Shown: positions 11,030-20,800 of the stretch, one piece after another | Numbering within the stretch: the first letter of the stretch is position 1 | How the letters are laid out: the number at the start of each line of letters is the position of its first letter | NCBI RefSeq assembly: GCF_027920805.1 | Contig: NZ_JANWOI010000001.1 | Span: forward strand, 806,001 to 870,000 | Direction: 5' to 3' | DNA from: Govania unica | GTDB taxonomy: Bacteria > Pseudomonadota > Alphaproteobacteria > Sphingomonadales > Govanellaceae | DNA length: 64,000 nucleotides | The notes under the pieces: generated by a model | Seen by the model: only the letters and a program-made list of their open reading frames with translations | Database searches by the model: none | What the model was told of the DNA's origin: nothing | Translations under genes and position numbers: made by a program

Positions 11030-11581
11030 ATGGCACGGCCAGACAAATTTGAACGGGAAGAATCGGAATTCATCGAGAAACTGGTGCACATCAATCGTGT
11101 CGCCAAGGTGGTGAAGGGTGGCCGTCGCTTCGGCTTTGCCGCTCTGATGATTGTGGGCGATGGGAAAGGCCGCGTCGGCTTTGGTCATGGCAAGGCACGT
11201 GAAGTGCCGGAAGCCATCCGCAAGGCAACGGAAGCGGCTAAAAAGTCGATGGTCCGTATCCCTCTGCGCGAAGGCCGCACGCTGCATCACGATCTCGAAG
11301 GCCGCCATGGTGCTGGTCGCGTGGTCATGCGCTATGCGCCGGAAGGCACCGGGATTATCGCCGGTGGTCCGATGCGCGCAGTGTTTGAAGGCCTCGGTGT
11401 TCATGACGTGGTTGCGAAATCACTCGGATCTTCGAACGCCTACAACATGATCCGCGCTACCTTTGATGCGCTTCAGAAGCAGCTTGCCCCGCGTCAGGTC
11501 GCGGCTCGCCGCAGCCTGAAGGTCGCTGATCTGATTGCTCGCCGTGGCGAAGCCCCGCGTGATGCTGAAAGCGGAGAATAA
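11030..11581 (+). CDS. rpsE: 30S ribosomal protein S5
   Basis: S5 is important for translational accuracy. The 183 residues contain [40 protein letters not shown] and the [15 protein letters not shown] loop. The ATG follows AAAGGAACC. The rpmD start lies 2 bp after its stop. Confidence 0.99.
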   Translation: MARPDKFEREESEFIEKLVHINRVAKVVKGGRRFGFAALMIVGDGKGRVGFGHGKAREVPEAIRKATEAAKKSMVRIPLREGRTLHHDLEGRHGAGRVVMRYAPEGTGIIAGGPMRAVFEGLGVHDVVAKSLGSSNAYNMIRATFDALQKQLAPRQVAARRSLKVADLIARRGEAPRDAESGE

Positions 11582-11583
11582 TC

Positions 11584-11769
11584 ATGGCCGCCAAGAAAAC
11601 CCTTAAAGTGACGCAGATCGGTAGCCCGATCCGTCGCGAGAAGAGCCAGGAAGCGACCCTGATCGGTCTTGGCCTCAACAAGATTAACCGCACGCGCGAG
11701 CTTGAAGACACGCCGTCGGTCCGTGGCATGATTGCCAAGGTTCAGCATATGGTACGGGTGGAGGAGTAA
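11584..11769 (+). CDS. rpmD: 50S ribosomal protein L30
   Basis: L30 is a small 50S protein found in only part of the bacteria. The 61 residues match its two-strand pattern: [40 protein letters not shown] and [13 protein letters not shown]. Located between rpsE and rplO, the normal position. Confidence 0.98.
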   Translation: MAAKKTLKVTQIGSPIRREKSQEATLIGLGLNKINRTRELEDTPSVRGMIAKVQHMVRVEE

Positions 11770-11809
11770 TCCTCCCCACCGATCTATTCCAACGTTGGGA
11801 ACAGACGTC

Positions 11810-12289
11810 ATGAAACTCAATGATCTTGCCGAACATCCTCAGGCGCGGAAGCTCCGCACCCGCGTTGGTCGTGGTATCGGTTCTGGCCTGGGTAAGACCT
11901 CGGGTCGTGGTCAAAAAGGTCAGGGCTCGCGCTCTGGCGTCGCGATCAAGGGCTTTGAAGGTGGTCAGATGTCGCTTCTGCGCCGTCTGCCGAAGCGCGG
12001 TTTCAACAATATCCATGCCTTGGATTATGTTGAACTGAACCTCGGCCGTCTGCAGGACGCGATCGACACCAAGCAGCTCGACGCCAAGGACATCACGGGT
12101 GAAAAGCTTGTGGCCGCTGGCGTATTGCGTCGCCTGAGAGACGGTGTGCGTTTGCTCGCCAAGGGTTCGATCACGTCGGCGGTGACCATCACCGTTGCCG
12201 GCGCTTCGAAGTCTGCCATCGCCGCTGTTGAAAAGGCTGGTGGTAAAGTTGAAGTTGCAGCTCCTAAGGCTGCACCTGTCGAAGCGTAA
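11810..12289 (+). CDS. rplO: 50S ribosomal protein L15
   Basis: L15 is a late-assembly 50S protein with a long Gly/Arg-rich arm. The conserved start is ATG 11810 ([20 protein letters not shown]). The glycine-rich arm [20 protein letters not shown] is clear. Length 159 residues with an alanine-rich end. It precedes secY by 25 bp. Confidence 0.98.
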   Translation: MKLNDLAEHPQARKLRTRVGRGIGSGLGKTSGRGQKGQGSRSGVAIKGFEGGQMSLLRRLPKRGFNNIHALDYVELNLGRLQDAIDTKQLDAKDITGEKLVAAGVLRRLRDGVRLLAKGSITSAVTITVAGASKSAIAAVEKAGGKVEVAAPKAAPVEA

Positions 12290-12314
12290 GTTTTCATAAG
12301 GCGCGGGTGATTAT

Positions 12315-13664
12315 ATGGCCTCGGCCGCAGAACAACTGGCAGCGAATCTCAATTTCGGGGCGATCGCTAAGGCGACCGAGCTGAAAAAGCGTATCTGGTT
12401 CACGCTTGGGGCCCTGATTGTCTATCGTCTCGGAACTTATATTCCGTTGCCGGGGATCGATCCGGTTGTTCTCAATCAGATCTTCTCGCAGAACTCCCAG
12501 GGTATCCTTGGGATGTTCAATATGTTCTCGGGCGGTGCCCTTCAGCGCATGACCATCTTTGCGCTGAACATCATGCCCTATATTTCGGCGTCGATCATCG
12601 TTCAGCTGATGACGTCGATTTCGCCGAGCTTCGCCGCTTTGAAAAAAGAAGGCGAAGCCGGGCGGAAAAAGCTCAATCAATACACCCGCTACGGCACCGT
12701 TCTTCTGACCGCACTTCAGGCTTATGGCCTGGCGGTCGGGCTTGAACATATGTCGGCGGGGGGTATGAGCGCGGCCATCGACCCCGGGTTCTTCTTCCGG
12801 GCGACGACGGTGATCACGCTCATCGGCGGTACCATGTTCCTCATGTGGCTCGGTGAACAGATCACCAGCCGCGGTGTGGGCAACGGGATTTCGCTGATCA
12901 TTTTCGCCGGTATCATTGCCGAACTGCCACGGGCCCTTGCTGGAACCTTCCAGCTGTCGGTCGCCCAGAACTGGAATGTGTTCGCGATCCCGGCATTGCT
13001 GCTGTTCGTAGCCGGTGTCATCTATGTCATCGTCTATATGGAGCGCGCCCAGCGCCGGATCCTGATCCAGTATCCGAAACGCCAGGTGGGGATGAAAATC
13101 ACCCAGGGTGAAAGCTCGCATCTGCCTCTCAAACTCAATACCGCTGGTGTGATTCCGCCAATTTTCGCCTCGTCCCTGCTGCTGATGCCGATGACCTTGG
13201 CCAGTTTCTCAGCGCAGGGCGGCGGGCCTGAATGGCTCACCACCATGACGTCGATGCTTGGCCACGGCCAGCCGCTCTATATTGTGTTCTATGTCCTGGG
13301 TATTGTATTCTTCTCGTTCTTTTACACGGCTGTTGTCTTCAATCCTGAGGATACGGCGGATAACCTGAAGAAATATGGTGGTTTCATTCCCGGCATTCGC
13401 CCAGGCAAGAACACCGCCGAATATCTTGACTTTGTGTTGACCCGCTTGACAGTTCTCGGTGCGATTTATCTGTCCGTTCTCTGTCTGTTGCCGGAAATCC
13501 TGATCTCTGAATTTGCTGTGCCGTTCTATTTTGGTGGTACTTCGCTGTTGATTGTCGTCAACGTGACCATGGACACTGTGGGCCAAATCCACAGCCATCT
13601 GATGGCGCATCAGTACGAAGGTTTGATCAAGAAGGCGAAGCTCAAAGGGGGCCGTGGTAAGTGA
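12315..13664 (+). CDS. secY: Protein translocase subunit SecY
   Basis: SecY is the channel of the Sec translocon in the inner membrane; it exports unfolded proteins and inserts membrane proteins with SecE and SecG. The 449 residues hold the expected ten hydrophobic segments. Signatures include [10 protein letters not shown] in the first periplasmic loop region, [14 protein letters not shown], and [17 protein letters not shown] in a cytoplasmic loop. The stop overlaps the GTG of adk by four bases (GTGA at 13661-13664). Confidence 0.99.
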   Translation: MASAAEQLAANLNFGAIAKATELKKRIWFTLGALIVYRLGTYIPLPGIDPVVLNQIFSQNSQGILGMFNMFSGGALQRMTIFALNIMPYISASIIVQLMTSISPSFAALKKEGEAGRKKLNQYTRYGTVLLTALQAYGLAVGLEHMSAGGMSAAIDPGFFFRATTVITLIGGTMFLMWLGEQITSRGVGNGISLIIFAGIIAELPRALAGTFQLSVAQNWNVFAIPALLLFVAGVIYVIVYMERAQRRILIQYPKRQVGMKITQGESSHLPLKLNTAGVIPPIFASSLLLMPMTLASFSAQGGGPEWLTTMTSMLGHGQPLYIVFYVLGIVFFSFFYTAVVFNPEDTADNLKKYGGFIPGIRPGKNTAEYLDFVLTRLTVLGAIYLSVLCLLPEILISEFAVPFYFGGTSLLIVVNVTMDTVGQIHSHLMAHQYEGLIKKAKLKGGRGK

Positions 13665-14326
13665 ACATCATTCTTCTTGGGCCGCCCGGTGCGGGTAAGG
13701 GGACCCAGGCTCAGCGTTTGCAAGAGCGTCGTGGTTTGGTGCAGCTTTCGACCGGTGACATGCTCCGCGCTGCTGTGAAGGCAGGGACGGAGACTGGGAC
13801 GGCCGCCAAGGGTTTTATGGATGCTGGCCAGTTGGTGCCGGACGCGGTTGTGATCGGCATCATTGCTGATCGGATCGATGCTCCGGACTGCAAAAACGGA
13901 TTCATTCTCGATGGCTTCCCGCGCACCACGGCTCAGGCCGAAGCGCTAGACGGGATGCTGGCCGAGAAAAAGCTTAAACTCGATGGCGTTATCGAAATGG
14001 TTGTCGATGATGCCGCCCTGGTCGAACGGGTTACAGGACGTTATGCCTGCGCGAAATGCGGTGCTGGCTATCACGATCTGTTCCAGAAGCCCAAGGTTCC
14101 GGGTGTTTGTGATATCTGCGGCGGGACTGAATTTACCCGCCGTGCCGATGACAACCGGGAAACCGTGGTGTCGCGGCTTGAGTCTTACCACCGCCAGACG
14201 GCACCGCTGCTGCCCTATTATCGGGACAGGGGCACTCTGTTTGAGGTGGACGGTATGGCGGCCATTGACGACGTAACAACCCAGATCGAGACGATCCTGG
14301 ACGGTTTCGACGGCAACCGCGCGTGA
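13661..14326 (+). CDS. adk: Adenylate kinase, zinc-type LID
   Basis: Adenylate kinase interconverts ATP + AMP and 2 ADP. The P-loop [14 protein letters not shown] lies at residues 7-20. The 221-residue protein is the long form. Its LID carries four cysteines in a CxxC...CxxC arrangement (CAKCG and CDICGG, about residues 129-153), which predicts a structural zinc. The GTG start at 13661 overlaps the secY stop, so translation is probably coupled. Position between secY and rpsM is normal in alphaproteobacteria. rpmJ and infA, found here in some bacteria, are absent. Confidence 0.98.
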   Translation: MNIILLGPPGAGKGTQAQRLQERRGLVQLSTGDMLRAAVKAGTETGTAAKGFMDAGQLVPDAVVIGIIADRIDAPDCKNGFILDGFPRTTAQAEALDGMLAEKKLKLDGVIEMVVDDAALVERVTGRYACAKCGAGYHDLFQKPKVPGVCDICGGTEFTRRADDNRETVVSRLESYHRQTAPLLPYYRDRGTLFEVDGMAAIDDVTTQIETILDGFDGNRA

Positions 14327-14353
14327 TGAGGTGAGGGTCGGCCTGTTATTAGG

Positions 14354-14381
14354 TTGACTGACGAAGGCTTCTCCATATAAT
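14354..14381 (+). promoter_or_regulatory. Promoter of the rpsM-rpsK-rpoA-rplQ operon
   Basis: TTGACT (14354-14359) and a perfect TATAAT (14376-14381) are separated by 16 bases. This is one of the best sigma70-type promoters in the window. Transcription should start near 14388, leaving a leader of about 180 bases before rpsM. It splits the ribosomal block into at least two transcription units. Confidence 0.8.
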
Positions 14382-14383
14382 CG

Positions 14384-14569
14384 CGCAACCGAACGGCGGA
14401 GCCGGGTTGCAGGTTTCTGGCATTTCTGCTATCTGGGCGGAGCATTTTGAATAGTTTGATTCTCGGCCAGGCCAAACTGGCATGGCCGGGAGGATCGGGT
14501 TTTCCCATCAAGACTGTGACTTAGGTCTTTGTGGGAGGTTTTATCGGATTTCTGATTGGAGAACAGGTC
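14384..14569 (+). promoter_or_regulatory. Long 5' leader of the alpha operon
   Basis: About 180 transcribed but apparently non-coding bases lie between the predicted promoter and rpsM. The first part can fold into a stem (GCAACC at 14384-14389 with GGTTGC at about 14405-14410). In E. coli the alpha operon leader is an S4-binding pseudoknot; no such homology could be established here. A regulatory RNA role is an inference from length and position only. Confidence 0.35.
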
Positions 14570-14938
14570 GTGGCGCGTATAGCAGGCGTTAACATTCCGA
14601 CCCAGAAGCAGGTTGAGATCGCTCTCACCTATATTCATGGGATTGGGCGGACCTTTGCGAAGCAAATTTGCGAAAAGGCGGGGATTCAGCCGAATCGCCG
14701 GGTCCACGATCTTGGCGATGCCGAGGTTCTCAAAATCCGCGAGCTGATCGACAGCGACTATATGGTCGAGGGTGATCTGCGTCGTGAAGTGTCGATGAAC
14801 ATCAAGCGCTTGATGGATCTGGCCAGCTATCGCGGTCTGCGTCATCGTAAGGGTTTGCCAGTTCATGGCCAACGGACGCATACCAATGCCCGCACCCGCA
14901 AGGGTAAGGCAAAGCCGATCGCCGGCAAGAAGAAGTAA
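14570..14938 (+). CDS. rpsM: 30S ribosomal protein S13
   Basis: S13 lies in the 30S head and contacts the P-site tRNA and L5. The start is GTG 14570 ([20 protein letters not shown]), with GGAG at 14558-14561; an earlier in-frame ATG gives a non-conserved extension. Length 122 residues, ending in a basic tail ([19 protein letters not shown]). Confidence 0.98.
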   Translation: MARIAGVNIPTQKQVEIALTYIHGIGRTFAKQICEKAGIQPNRRVHDLGDAEVLKIRELIDSDYMVEGDLRREVSMNIKRLMDLASYRGLRHRKGLPVHGQRTHTNARTRKGKAKPIAGKKK

Positions 14939-14951
14939 GGGATAAGTAGCG

Positions 14952-15341
14952 ATGGCTAAAGAACCGACACGTATTCGCCGCCGCGAGCGGAAGAATATTT
15001 CAAGCGGCGTGGCTCATGTCAACGCCAGCTTCAACAATACCATGGTCACCATTTCGGACGCTCAGGGCAATGTTATTTCCTGGTCCAGCTCCGGCATGAT
15101 GGGCTTCAAGGGTTCGCGCAAATCGACTCCTTATGCAGCTCAGGTGGCTGCTGAGGACGCCGGTAAGAAAGCCGCGGAACATGGCATGAAGACGCTTGAA
15201 GTTGAAGTGAAGGGCCCGGGTTCGGGACGTGAGTCCGCTCTGCGTGCTTTGCAGGCTGTCGGCTTCACCATCACTTCGATCCGTGACGTTACGCCGATCC
15301 CGCATAACGGCTGCCGTCCGCCCAAGCGTCGTCGCGTCTGA
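14952..15341 (+). CDS. rpsK: 30S ribosomal protein S11
   Basis: S11 lies on the 30S platform near the anti-Shine-Dalgarno region. The 129 residues include [38 protein letters not shown]-like core (here [19 protein letters not shown]) and the end [15 protein letters not shown], which is highly conserved. Confidence 0.99.
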   Translation: MAKEPTRIRRRERKNISSGVAHVNASFNNTMVTISDAQGNVISWSSSGMMGFKGSRKSTPYAAQVAAEDAGKKAAEHGMKTLEVEVKGPGSGRESALRALQAVGFTITSIRDVTPIPHNGCRPPKRRRV

Positions 15342-15406
15342 TCGCGACGGATCTGGCTGGTTGTCGGCTTTCCTCAGGGATGGCCGGTCTTTTAAACATG
15401 GAGTAG

Positions 15407-15431
15407 GGACCTGAGCCTTCGGGCCGGGTCC
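15407..15431 (+). promoter_or_regulatory. UUCG-loop stem in the rpsK-rpoA gap
   Basis: GGACC (15407-15411) pairs with GGTCC (15427-15431), and inside it GCC-TTCG-GGC forms a very stable tetraloop stem. It lies 25 bases before rpoA and has no T-run, so it is not a typical terminator. It may affect processing or translation of the rpoA mRNA. Confidence 0.4.
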
Positions 15432-15456
15432 GGCTTTATAGCGCGAGGTTTGGATC

Positions 15457-16470
15457 GTGATTCAGAAGAACTGGCAAGAGCTGATCAAGCCGTCCAAGCT
15501 CGAAGTGGCTCAGCAGGACGATCGCCGTCGGGCGACTGTTGTTGCAGAACCGCTGGAGCGCGGTTTCGGCATGACTCTTGGAAACGCATTGCGCCGTGTG
15601 CTGATGTCGTCGCTCCAGGGTGCTGCTGTGACTGCCATTCAGATTGACGGCGTACTGCACGAGTTCTCGTCCATTCCGGGCGTTCGTGAAGACGTGACGG
15701 ATATCGTCCTCAACATCAAGCAGCTGGCTATCGGCATGCGCGGCGAAGGGCCGAAGCGTCTGGTGCTTGAAGCTGATGGTCCGGGCGAAATTCGCGCAGG
15801 TCAGATCAAGACTGCGGCCGAAGTTGAAATCATGAACCCTGATCTCGTGATCTGCGCCCTCGATGAAGGCGCGCATCTCAAGATCGAAATGATCGTCGAC
15901 AGTGGTAGCGGTTATGTTCCGGCTGATCGCAATCGTCCGGAAGATGCCCCGATCGGCCTCATCCCGGTCGATGCGCTCTACAGCCCAGTGCGCAAGGTCA
16001 GCTACAAGGTCGAGAACACCCGCGAGGGGCAAATTCTTGACTATGACAAGCTGGTCATGCAGGTCGAAACCGACGGTACGATCAGCCCGGAAGATGCGGT
16101 TGCTTATGCTGCGCGCATTCTTCAGGACCAGCTTCAGCTCTTCATCAATTTCGAAGAGCCGCAGGAAGCCGGTGTTGAAAAGGCTGCCGATGACCTCGGC
16201 TTCAATCGCAATCTTCTCCGTAAGGTGGATGAGCTTGAACTGTCGGTTCGCTCGGCCAACTGCCTGAAGAACGATAACATCATTTATATTGGCGATCTCG
16301 TCCGCAAGACCGAAGCAGAGATGCTCCGGACTCCGAACTTTGGCCGCAAGTCCTTGAATGAAATCAAGGAAGTGTTGTCGAGCATGGGGCTCCGTCTGGG
16401 CATGGATGTCGTGGGCTGGCCGCCGGAGAACATCGAAGACCTCGCCAAGAAGCTTGAGTCTGAAATTTAG
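15457..16470 (+). CDS. rpoA: RNA polymerase alpha subunit
   Basis: The alpha subunit starts RNA polymerase assembly as a dimer, and its C-terminal domain contacts UP elements and activators. It has 337 residues. The N-terminal domain (about 1-235) carries [19 protein letters not shown] and [14 protein letters not shown]. The C-terminal domain (about 255-330) carries [20 protein letters not shown] and [17 protein letters not shown] start at 15457, fixed by the conserved [14 protein letters not shown]. Confidence 0.99.
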   Translation: MIQKNWQELIKPSKLEVAQQDDRRRATVVAEPLERGFGMTLGNALRRVLMSSLQGAAVTAIQIDGVLHEFSSIPGVREDVTDIVLNIKQLAIGMRGEGPKRLVLEADGPGEIRAGQIKTAAEVEIMNPDLVICALDEGAHLKIEMIVDSGSGYVPADRNRPEDAPIGLIPVDALYSPVRKVSYKVENTREGQILDYDKLVMQVETDGTISPEDAVAYAARILQDQLQLFINFEEPQEAGVEKAADDLGFNRNLLRKVDELELSVRSANCLKNDNIIYIGDLVRKTEAEMLRTPNFGRKSLNEIKEVLSSMGLRLGMDVVGWPPENIEDLAKKLESEI

Positions 16471-16498
16471 GGCCGGATGGTCTTGAGGAGAAGTAATC

Positions 16499-16924
16499 AT
16501 GCGCCATAATAAGGCGGGCCGTAAACTCGGCCGGACCAGCGAACACCGTAAAGCGCTTTTCGCCAACATGGCGTCGGCGCTGATCAAGCACGAACAGATC
16601 AGAACCACGTTGCCGAAGGCAAAGGAACTGCGTCCGGTGGTTGAGCGTCTTATCACGCTTGGCAAACGTGGCGGCCTGCATGCCCGTCGTCAGGCGCTGG
16701 CACGTCTGCCACAGACCGATGCGGTCATCGTCGAAAAGCTGTTCTCGGTTCTGTCCGAGCGCTATTCGGGACGTAGCGGCGGTTATACCCGCGTTCTGAA
16801 GGCCGGCTATCGCCCGGGTGACAACGCCGAAATGGCGATCATCGAGCTGGTGGACCGTGATCTCGCTGCAAAGGGCCAAAATTCGGGTCCGCTGCAGAAC
16901 GGCGAAGAAAGCGAAGCCGCATAA
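16499..16924 (+). CDS. rplQ: 50S ribosomal protein L17
   Basis: L17 is a 50S surface protein near the tunnel exit. The 141 residues begin [20 protein letters not shown] and include [23 protein letters not shown] short acidic C-terminus follows the conserved fold. It is the last gene of the ribosomal block, followed by a strong terminator. Confidence 0.99.
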   Translation: MRHNKAGRKLGRTSEHRKALFANMASALIKHEQIRTTLPKAKELRPVVERLITLGKRGGLHARRQALARLPQTDAVIVEKLFSVLSERYSGRSGGYTRVLKAGYRPGDNAEMAIIELVDRDLAAKGQNSGPLQNGEESEAA

Positions 16925-16945
16925 GGCTCGCTTGGCAAGATTATG

Positions 16946-16975
16946 AAAAAGGGCAGCCATATGGCTGCCCTTTTT
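16946..16975 (+). terminator. Rho-independent terminator after rplQ
   Basis: A perfect 30-base palindrome with the stem GGGCAGCC/GGCTGCCC, flanked by A5 and T5. The symmetric A and T runs would let it work in both directions, but the genes on both sides are on the plus strand. It ends the ribosomal protein block. Confidence 0.92.
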
Positions 16976-17061
16976 CGTTGTTAAGCGTATGGTTATGCGA
17001 TCGGGTGCTGATCTCAGCTGCCGAGTATGGAACCAACAGGATGTGAGAGCGGAGATAGAGC

Positions 17062-18603
17062 ATGGGGCCGACAAAACTGCGCATGCGGCTGGCGGGGATC
17101 TTGCTGGCGCTGCTGGTGACAGCTTGCGGCAGTGAAGGCGAAAGCCAGACCAACAAGGGCAGCGATAAACCGCCAACCGGTGTTGCGACCATGCCTGCGC
17201 CCGCCCGCGCGGCGACCCCAGCGAAAGCGGCGCCTGAGAGCAGGACCCAGGTGCAGATGTCTTTCGCCCCAGTGGTCAAACAGGTGTCTCCCGCCGTCGT
17301 CAATATCTATACCCGCAAGGTGATAAAGACCCAGGCAAGCCAGCTTGCGCCGCTGTTCAATGATCCTATGTTCCGGCGCTTTTTCGGTGACGGGGCCCGC
17401 AGCCTGCCACGGGAACGGGTCGAACGTTCGCTCGGCTCCGGTGTGATCGTGCGGCCGGATGGCCTGATCGTCACCAACAACCATGTGATCGGTGACGCTG
17501 ACGAGATCACCGTCGCACTTTCTGATCGGCGTGAGTATGAGGCCAAGGTGATCCTGCGCGACGACAGCACCGATCTGGCTGTTTTACGTATCAATGTTGG
17601 GGCTGAAAAACTGCCCTATCTTGAGCTTCATGATTCGGACCGTCTTGAAGTGGGCGATATGGTGCTGGCGCTCGGCAATCCGTTTGGGGTTGGGCAGACG
17701 GTCACAAGCGGCATCGTCTCGGCGGTTGCGCGGACCAATGTGGGGGCCACCGATTACCAGTTTTTCATCCAGACCGATGCCGCGATCAACCCCGGCAATT
17801 CGGGCGGGGCGCTGGTCACGCTTGATGGCAAGCTTGCCGGCATCAACACCATGATCTATTCGAATTCCGGCGGCTATATGGGCATTGGCTTTGCCATTCC
17901 GTCCAATATGATCGGGGTGGTGATCAATGCGGCTTTGGGCGATGGCAAGATCATTCGGCCCTGGGTCGGGGCCTCGGGTCAGTCGGTGTCGTCCGATGTG
18001 GCGCGGTCCCTCGGGCTTGAGCGGCCGGAAGGTGTGCTGATCGATGAAATCTATCCCGGCAGTCCGGCGGCTCAGGCAGGCCTCAAGGTTGGTGATATCG
18101 TGACCCATGTGGGCAGCTATGAAATCTCGACCCCGCAGGAATTGCGCTTCCGGCTGCGGGTCAGCGGATCGGGCAACAAGATGCCGGTGACCTTCCTCAG
18201 GAGCGGCAAGGTCCAGAAGGTGATGTTGGAGCTGAAGGCCGCGCCCGAGGTTCCGGCGCGCAACGTCAGCATGATCGAAGACGATAATTTCCTGTTCGGG
18301 CTGAAAGTCGGCAATCTGTCGCCGGCCTTTGCCGAGGAACTCAAGCTTGATCCCATGCTGAAGGGCGTGGTGGTGCTGGATATGCGGCGCGACAGCCCGG
18401 CGCTCAGGTATCGTCTGGTCCAGCCGGGCGATGTGATCCTAGCCGTCAATGGCGACAAGGTGACCACTGTCGAGACCCTGAAAAAGGCGCTGGCGAAATC
18501 GCCCGCGAGCTTCAATTATCGCATCCGGCGCGAGGATCAGACGCTTGAATGCGCAAGGGCTCAGACGGGTGGCCTCAATTGCCGCGAAGTCGGCTTGCAG
18601 TAA
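17062..18603 (+). CDS. DegP/HtrA-family serine protease with a lipoprotein signal
   Basis: Periplasmic trypsin-like protease of the Do/HtrA family, which degrades or refolds damaged envelope proteins. The catalytic triad is visible: His141 (TNNHVIGDAD), Asp171 (STDLAVLRI) and Ser247 (NPGNSGGAL). Two PDZ domains follow, around residues 295-385 (first) and 410-505 (second). The N-terminus is a lipoprotein signal, not a simple signal peptide: charged start, hydrophobic core, lipobox VTAC with Cys22, then a Pro/Ala-rich linker (about 23-65). This suggests membrane anchoring, which differs from soluble E. coli DegP. At 513 residues it is full length. It heads the htrA-rarA-crcB-rluC cluster known from alphaproteobacteria. 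Confidence 0.93.
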   Translation: MGPTKLRMRLAGILLALLVTACGSEGESQTNKGSDKPPTGVATMPAPARAATPAKAAPESRTQVQMSFAPVVKQVSPAVVNIYTRKVIKTQASQLAPLFNDPMFRRFFGDGARSLPRERVERSLGSGVIVRPDGLIVTNNHVIGDADEITVALSDRREYEAKVILRDDSTDLAVLRINVGAEKLPYLELHDSDRLEVGDMVLALGNPFGVGQTVTSGIVSAVARTNVGATDYQFFIQTDAAINPGNSGGALVTLDGKLAGINTMIYSNSGGYMGIGFAIPSNMIGVVINAALGDGKIIRPWVGASGQSVSSDVARSLGLERPEGVLIDEIYPGSPAAQAGLKVGDIVTHVGSYEISTPQELRFRLRVSGSGNKMPVTFLRSGKVQKVMLELKAAPEVPARNVSMIEDDNFLFGLKVGNLSPAFAEELKLDPMLKGVVVLDMRRDSPALRYRLVQPGDVILAVNGDKVTTVETLKKALAKSPASFNYRIRREDQTLECARAQTGGLNCREVGLQ

Positions 18604-18643
18604 CGGAATAAGCCCCGTCTCATAGGACGCGCGGCGAGAGGCA

Positions 18644-19945
18644 ATGATGAGCAATCTTTTCGAAGCGAGCGGTCTCGAATCAACGGCCCCGCGGCCGCTT
18701 GCCGACCGCTTGCGGCCGCAGCGGCTTGAGGATGTGGTGGGGCAGGAGCATCTGTTGTCCTCCGAGGGGCCGCTTGGGCGCATGTTGGGGGCGGGGCGGT
18801 TGCCGTCGCTTATCCTGTGGGGACCGCCCGGGACCGGCAAGACGACCATTGCGCGCCTGCTGGCCAAACGGGTCAATCTGCATTTCGAACAGATCTCGGC
18901 GGTGTTTTCCGGCGTGGCTGATATGCGGAAGGCGTTCGAGGCGGCCAAAGCCCGGCGCATGACGGGGCAGGCGACGCTGTTGTTTGTCGATGAGATCCAT
19001 CGCTTCAACCGTTCGCAACAGGATGGCTTCCTGCCTTTTGTGGAGGATGGGACGGTGACGCTGGTGGGCGCGACCACGGAAAATCCGTCCTTTGAATTGA
19101 ATGCGGCCTTGCTGTCGCGGGTGCAGGTTCTGGTGCTGCATCGTCTGGATGATGCGGCGCTTGAGACGCTGTTGATCCGGGCCGAGGAGATGGAAAGGCC
19201 GTTGCCGCTCACACCCGATGCCCGGGCCGCCATGAAGGCCATGGCAGATGGCGACGGGCGCTATCTGTTGAACATGGTGGAGGCGCTTTATGCGCAGGCC
19301 ATCGTCACTTCGCTCGACCCCAAGGGGCTGGCTGAGGCGGTTCAGCGTCGCCCGGCCAATTACGACAAGGACCGGGAGGGGCATTACAATCTGATCAGCG
19401 CGCTGCACAAGTCGTTGCGCGGGTCGGATGTGGATGCGGCGCTTTATTACCTTGCCCGCATGCTGGTGGCGGGGGAGGAACCGCTCTATGTGACCCGCCG
19501 TCTCGTGCGGTTTGCCGCCGAGGATATCGGCATGGCCGATCCGAACGCGCTGGTGCAGGCTTTGGCGGCCAAGGACATGTATGATTTTCTCGGCAGTCCT
19601 GAGGGCGAGCTTGGGATTGTGCAGGCGACCATTTATCTGGCCACGGCCCCGAAATCGAACGCGGCCTATAAGGCGCAGAAACTGGCCTATTCCGCCGCTC
19701 GCCGGGAGGGTTCGTTGATGCCGCCGAAGCATATCCTCAATGCGCCGACCAAGCTCATGAAGGATATCGGCTATGGCAAGGATTACGCCTATGACCATGA
19801 CACCGCCGAGGGCTTTTCCGGGCAGAATTACTTCCCCGACGAGATGCCGCGTGAGGTCTATTACGCTCCGAAGGAACGCGGGTTCGAGCGCGAGATCCTG
19901 AAGCGGCTGGCCTATTGGCAGAAGCTGCGCGAGGAGAAAATGTGA
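18644..19945 (+). CDS. rarA: Replication-associated recombination protein A (RarA/MgsA AAA ATPase)
   Basis: RarA is a clamp-loader-like AAA+ ATPase that acts at stalled replication forks. The 433 residues carry PLADRLRPQRLEDVVGQEHLL, Walker A GPPGTGKTT at residues 60-68, Walker B LLFVDEIHRFNRSQQD from residue 112, and sensor 1 GATTENPSFELN. The C-terminal tetramerisation region (YLARMLVAGEEPLYVTRRLVR, then LMPPKHILNAPTKLMK) is complete. ATG 18644 is directly followed by a second ATG at 18647; either could be used. The stop overlaps the GTG of the next gene by four bases. Confidence 0.97.
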   Translation: MMSNLFEASGLESTAPRPLADRLRPQRLEDVVGQEHLLSSEGPLGRMLGAGRLPSLILWGPPGTGKTTIARLLAKRVNLHFEQISAVFSGVADMRKAFEAAKARRMTGQATLLFVDEIHRFNRSQQDGFLPFVEDGTVTLVGATTENPSFELNAALLSRVQVLVLHRLDDAALETLLIRAEEMERPLPLTPDARAAMKAMADGDGRYLLNMVEALYAQAIVTSLDPKGLAEAVQRRPANYDKDREGHYNLISALHKSLRGSDVDAALYYLARMLVAGEEPLYVTRRLVRFAAEDIGMADPNALVQALAAKDMYDFLGSPEGELGIVQATIYLATAPKSNAAYKAQKLAYSAARREGSLMPPKHILNAPTKLMKDIGYGKDYAYDHDTAEGFSGQNYFPDEMPREVYYAPKERGFEREILKRLAYWQKLREEKM

Positions 19946-20787
19946 CGCCTGGGTTCGATCGCTTTATTGCCATCGACTGGTCGGGCGGCCGTGGGCGGCG
20001 TCACAAGGGCATTGCCGTGGCGGCCTGCGGGCAGGGACAAAAGGCCCCTGTCCTGGTGCCGCCGCCGGATGGCGTCTGGAGCCGGGAGGCTGTGGCCGCA
20101 TGGTTGATGACGTTGCCGGGGTCTTCGCTCGCCGGGTTTGATTTTTCGTTCTCCATGCCGTTTGTCGATGAGGGGGCTTATCTTCCCGGCATAGCTCCCG
20201 AGGTTCCGGCTTTGTGGGATGCGGTGGAGGCGGCCTCCGCCGGTGCGCCTGACTATTACGGCGGCGGCTTTGTGGCCCGGTATCAGGATCATTTTTTGTC
20301 GGCCGGGGCGCGCGGAGCGTTGTTTTCGGCCCGTCTGCGGCTGACGGAGCTGGCCTGCCGGGCCCAGGGTCTCGGGCGTTCGGAAAGTAATTTTCATCTG
20401 ATAGGGCCGTCTCAGGTGGGGCTCGCCTCTTTTGCCGGGATGCGCATGTTGCGGGCGCTTGGTGGGCGACCCAATGTGGCGATCTGGCCGTTTGAGCCGC
20501 CGGGGCGGTTGACGCTGGTGGAGCTTTATACCCGGCTGTTTCTTATTCAGGCCGGGGCGGGGGTGCGCAAGATCCGGGACGGCGACAGTCTGCGAGATGC
20601 GCTCGCGGCTCTCGGCTCGGAAACTTATGGATTTGATGGGGCGTTATCGGACCATGAAACCGACGTCCTGGTGGCGGCTGCGGGCATGCGGCGGCTCGCT
20701 GTGGCGGGCGGCGCGGCGCTCTGGCATCCCCCGGCGTTATCGGATACAGTCCGCCGCACCGAAGGTTGGACATGGGGCGTGCTCTGA
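19942..20787 (+). CDS. Uncharacterised protein, predicted RNase H-like fold (DUF429-like)
   Basis: The start is GTG 19942, overlapping the rarA stop (GTGA) and preceded by GAGGAG at 19931-19936, giving 281 residues; the frame is open further upstream inside rarA. Features are FIAIDWSG at the N-terminus (Asp12 at the end of strand 1), AGFDFSFSMP (Asp67), a late SDHETDVLVAA with Asp237 and Asp241, and the end EGWTWGV. This spacing of acidic residues and the EGW ending resemble DUF429-type predicted nucleases of the RNase H/RuvC fold. No experimental function is known to me. Coupled translation with rarA hints at nucleic acid processing, but that is inference. Confidence 0.6.
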   Translation: MTPGFDRFIAIDWSGGRGRRHKGIAVAACGQGQKAPVLVPPPDGVWSREAVAAWLMTLPGSSLAGFDFSFSMPFVDEGAYLPGIAPEVPALWDAVEAASAGAPDYYGGGFVARYQDHFLSAGARGALFSARLRLTELACRAQGLGRSESNFHLIGPSQVGLASFAGMRMLRALGGRPNVAIWPFEPPGRLTLVELYTRLFLIQAGAGVRKIRDGDSLRDALAALGSETYGFDGALSDHETDVLVAAAGMRRLAVAGGAALWHPPALSDTVRRTEGWTWGVL

Positions 20788-20800
20788 AGGCACCCCTGCT

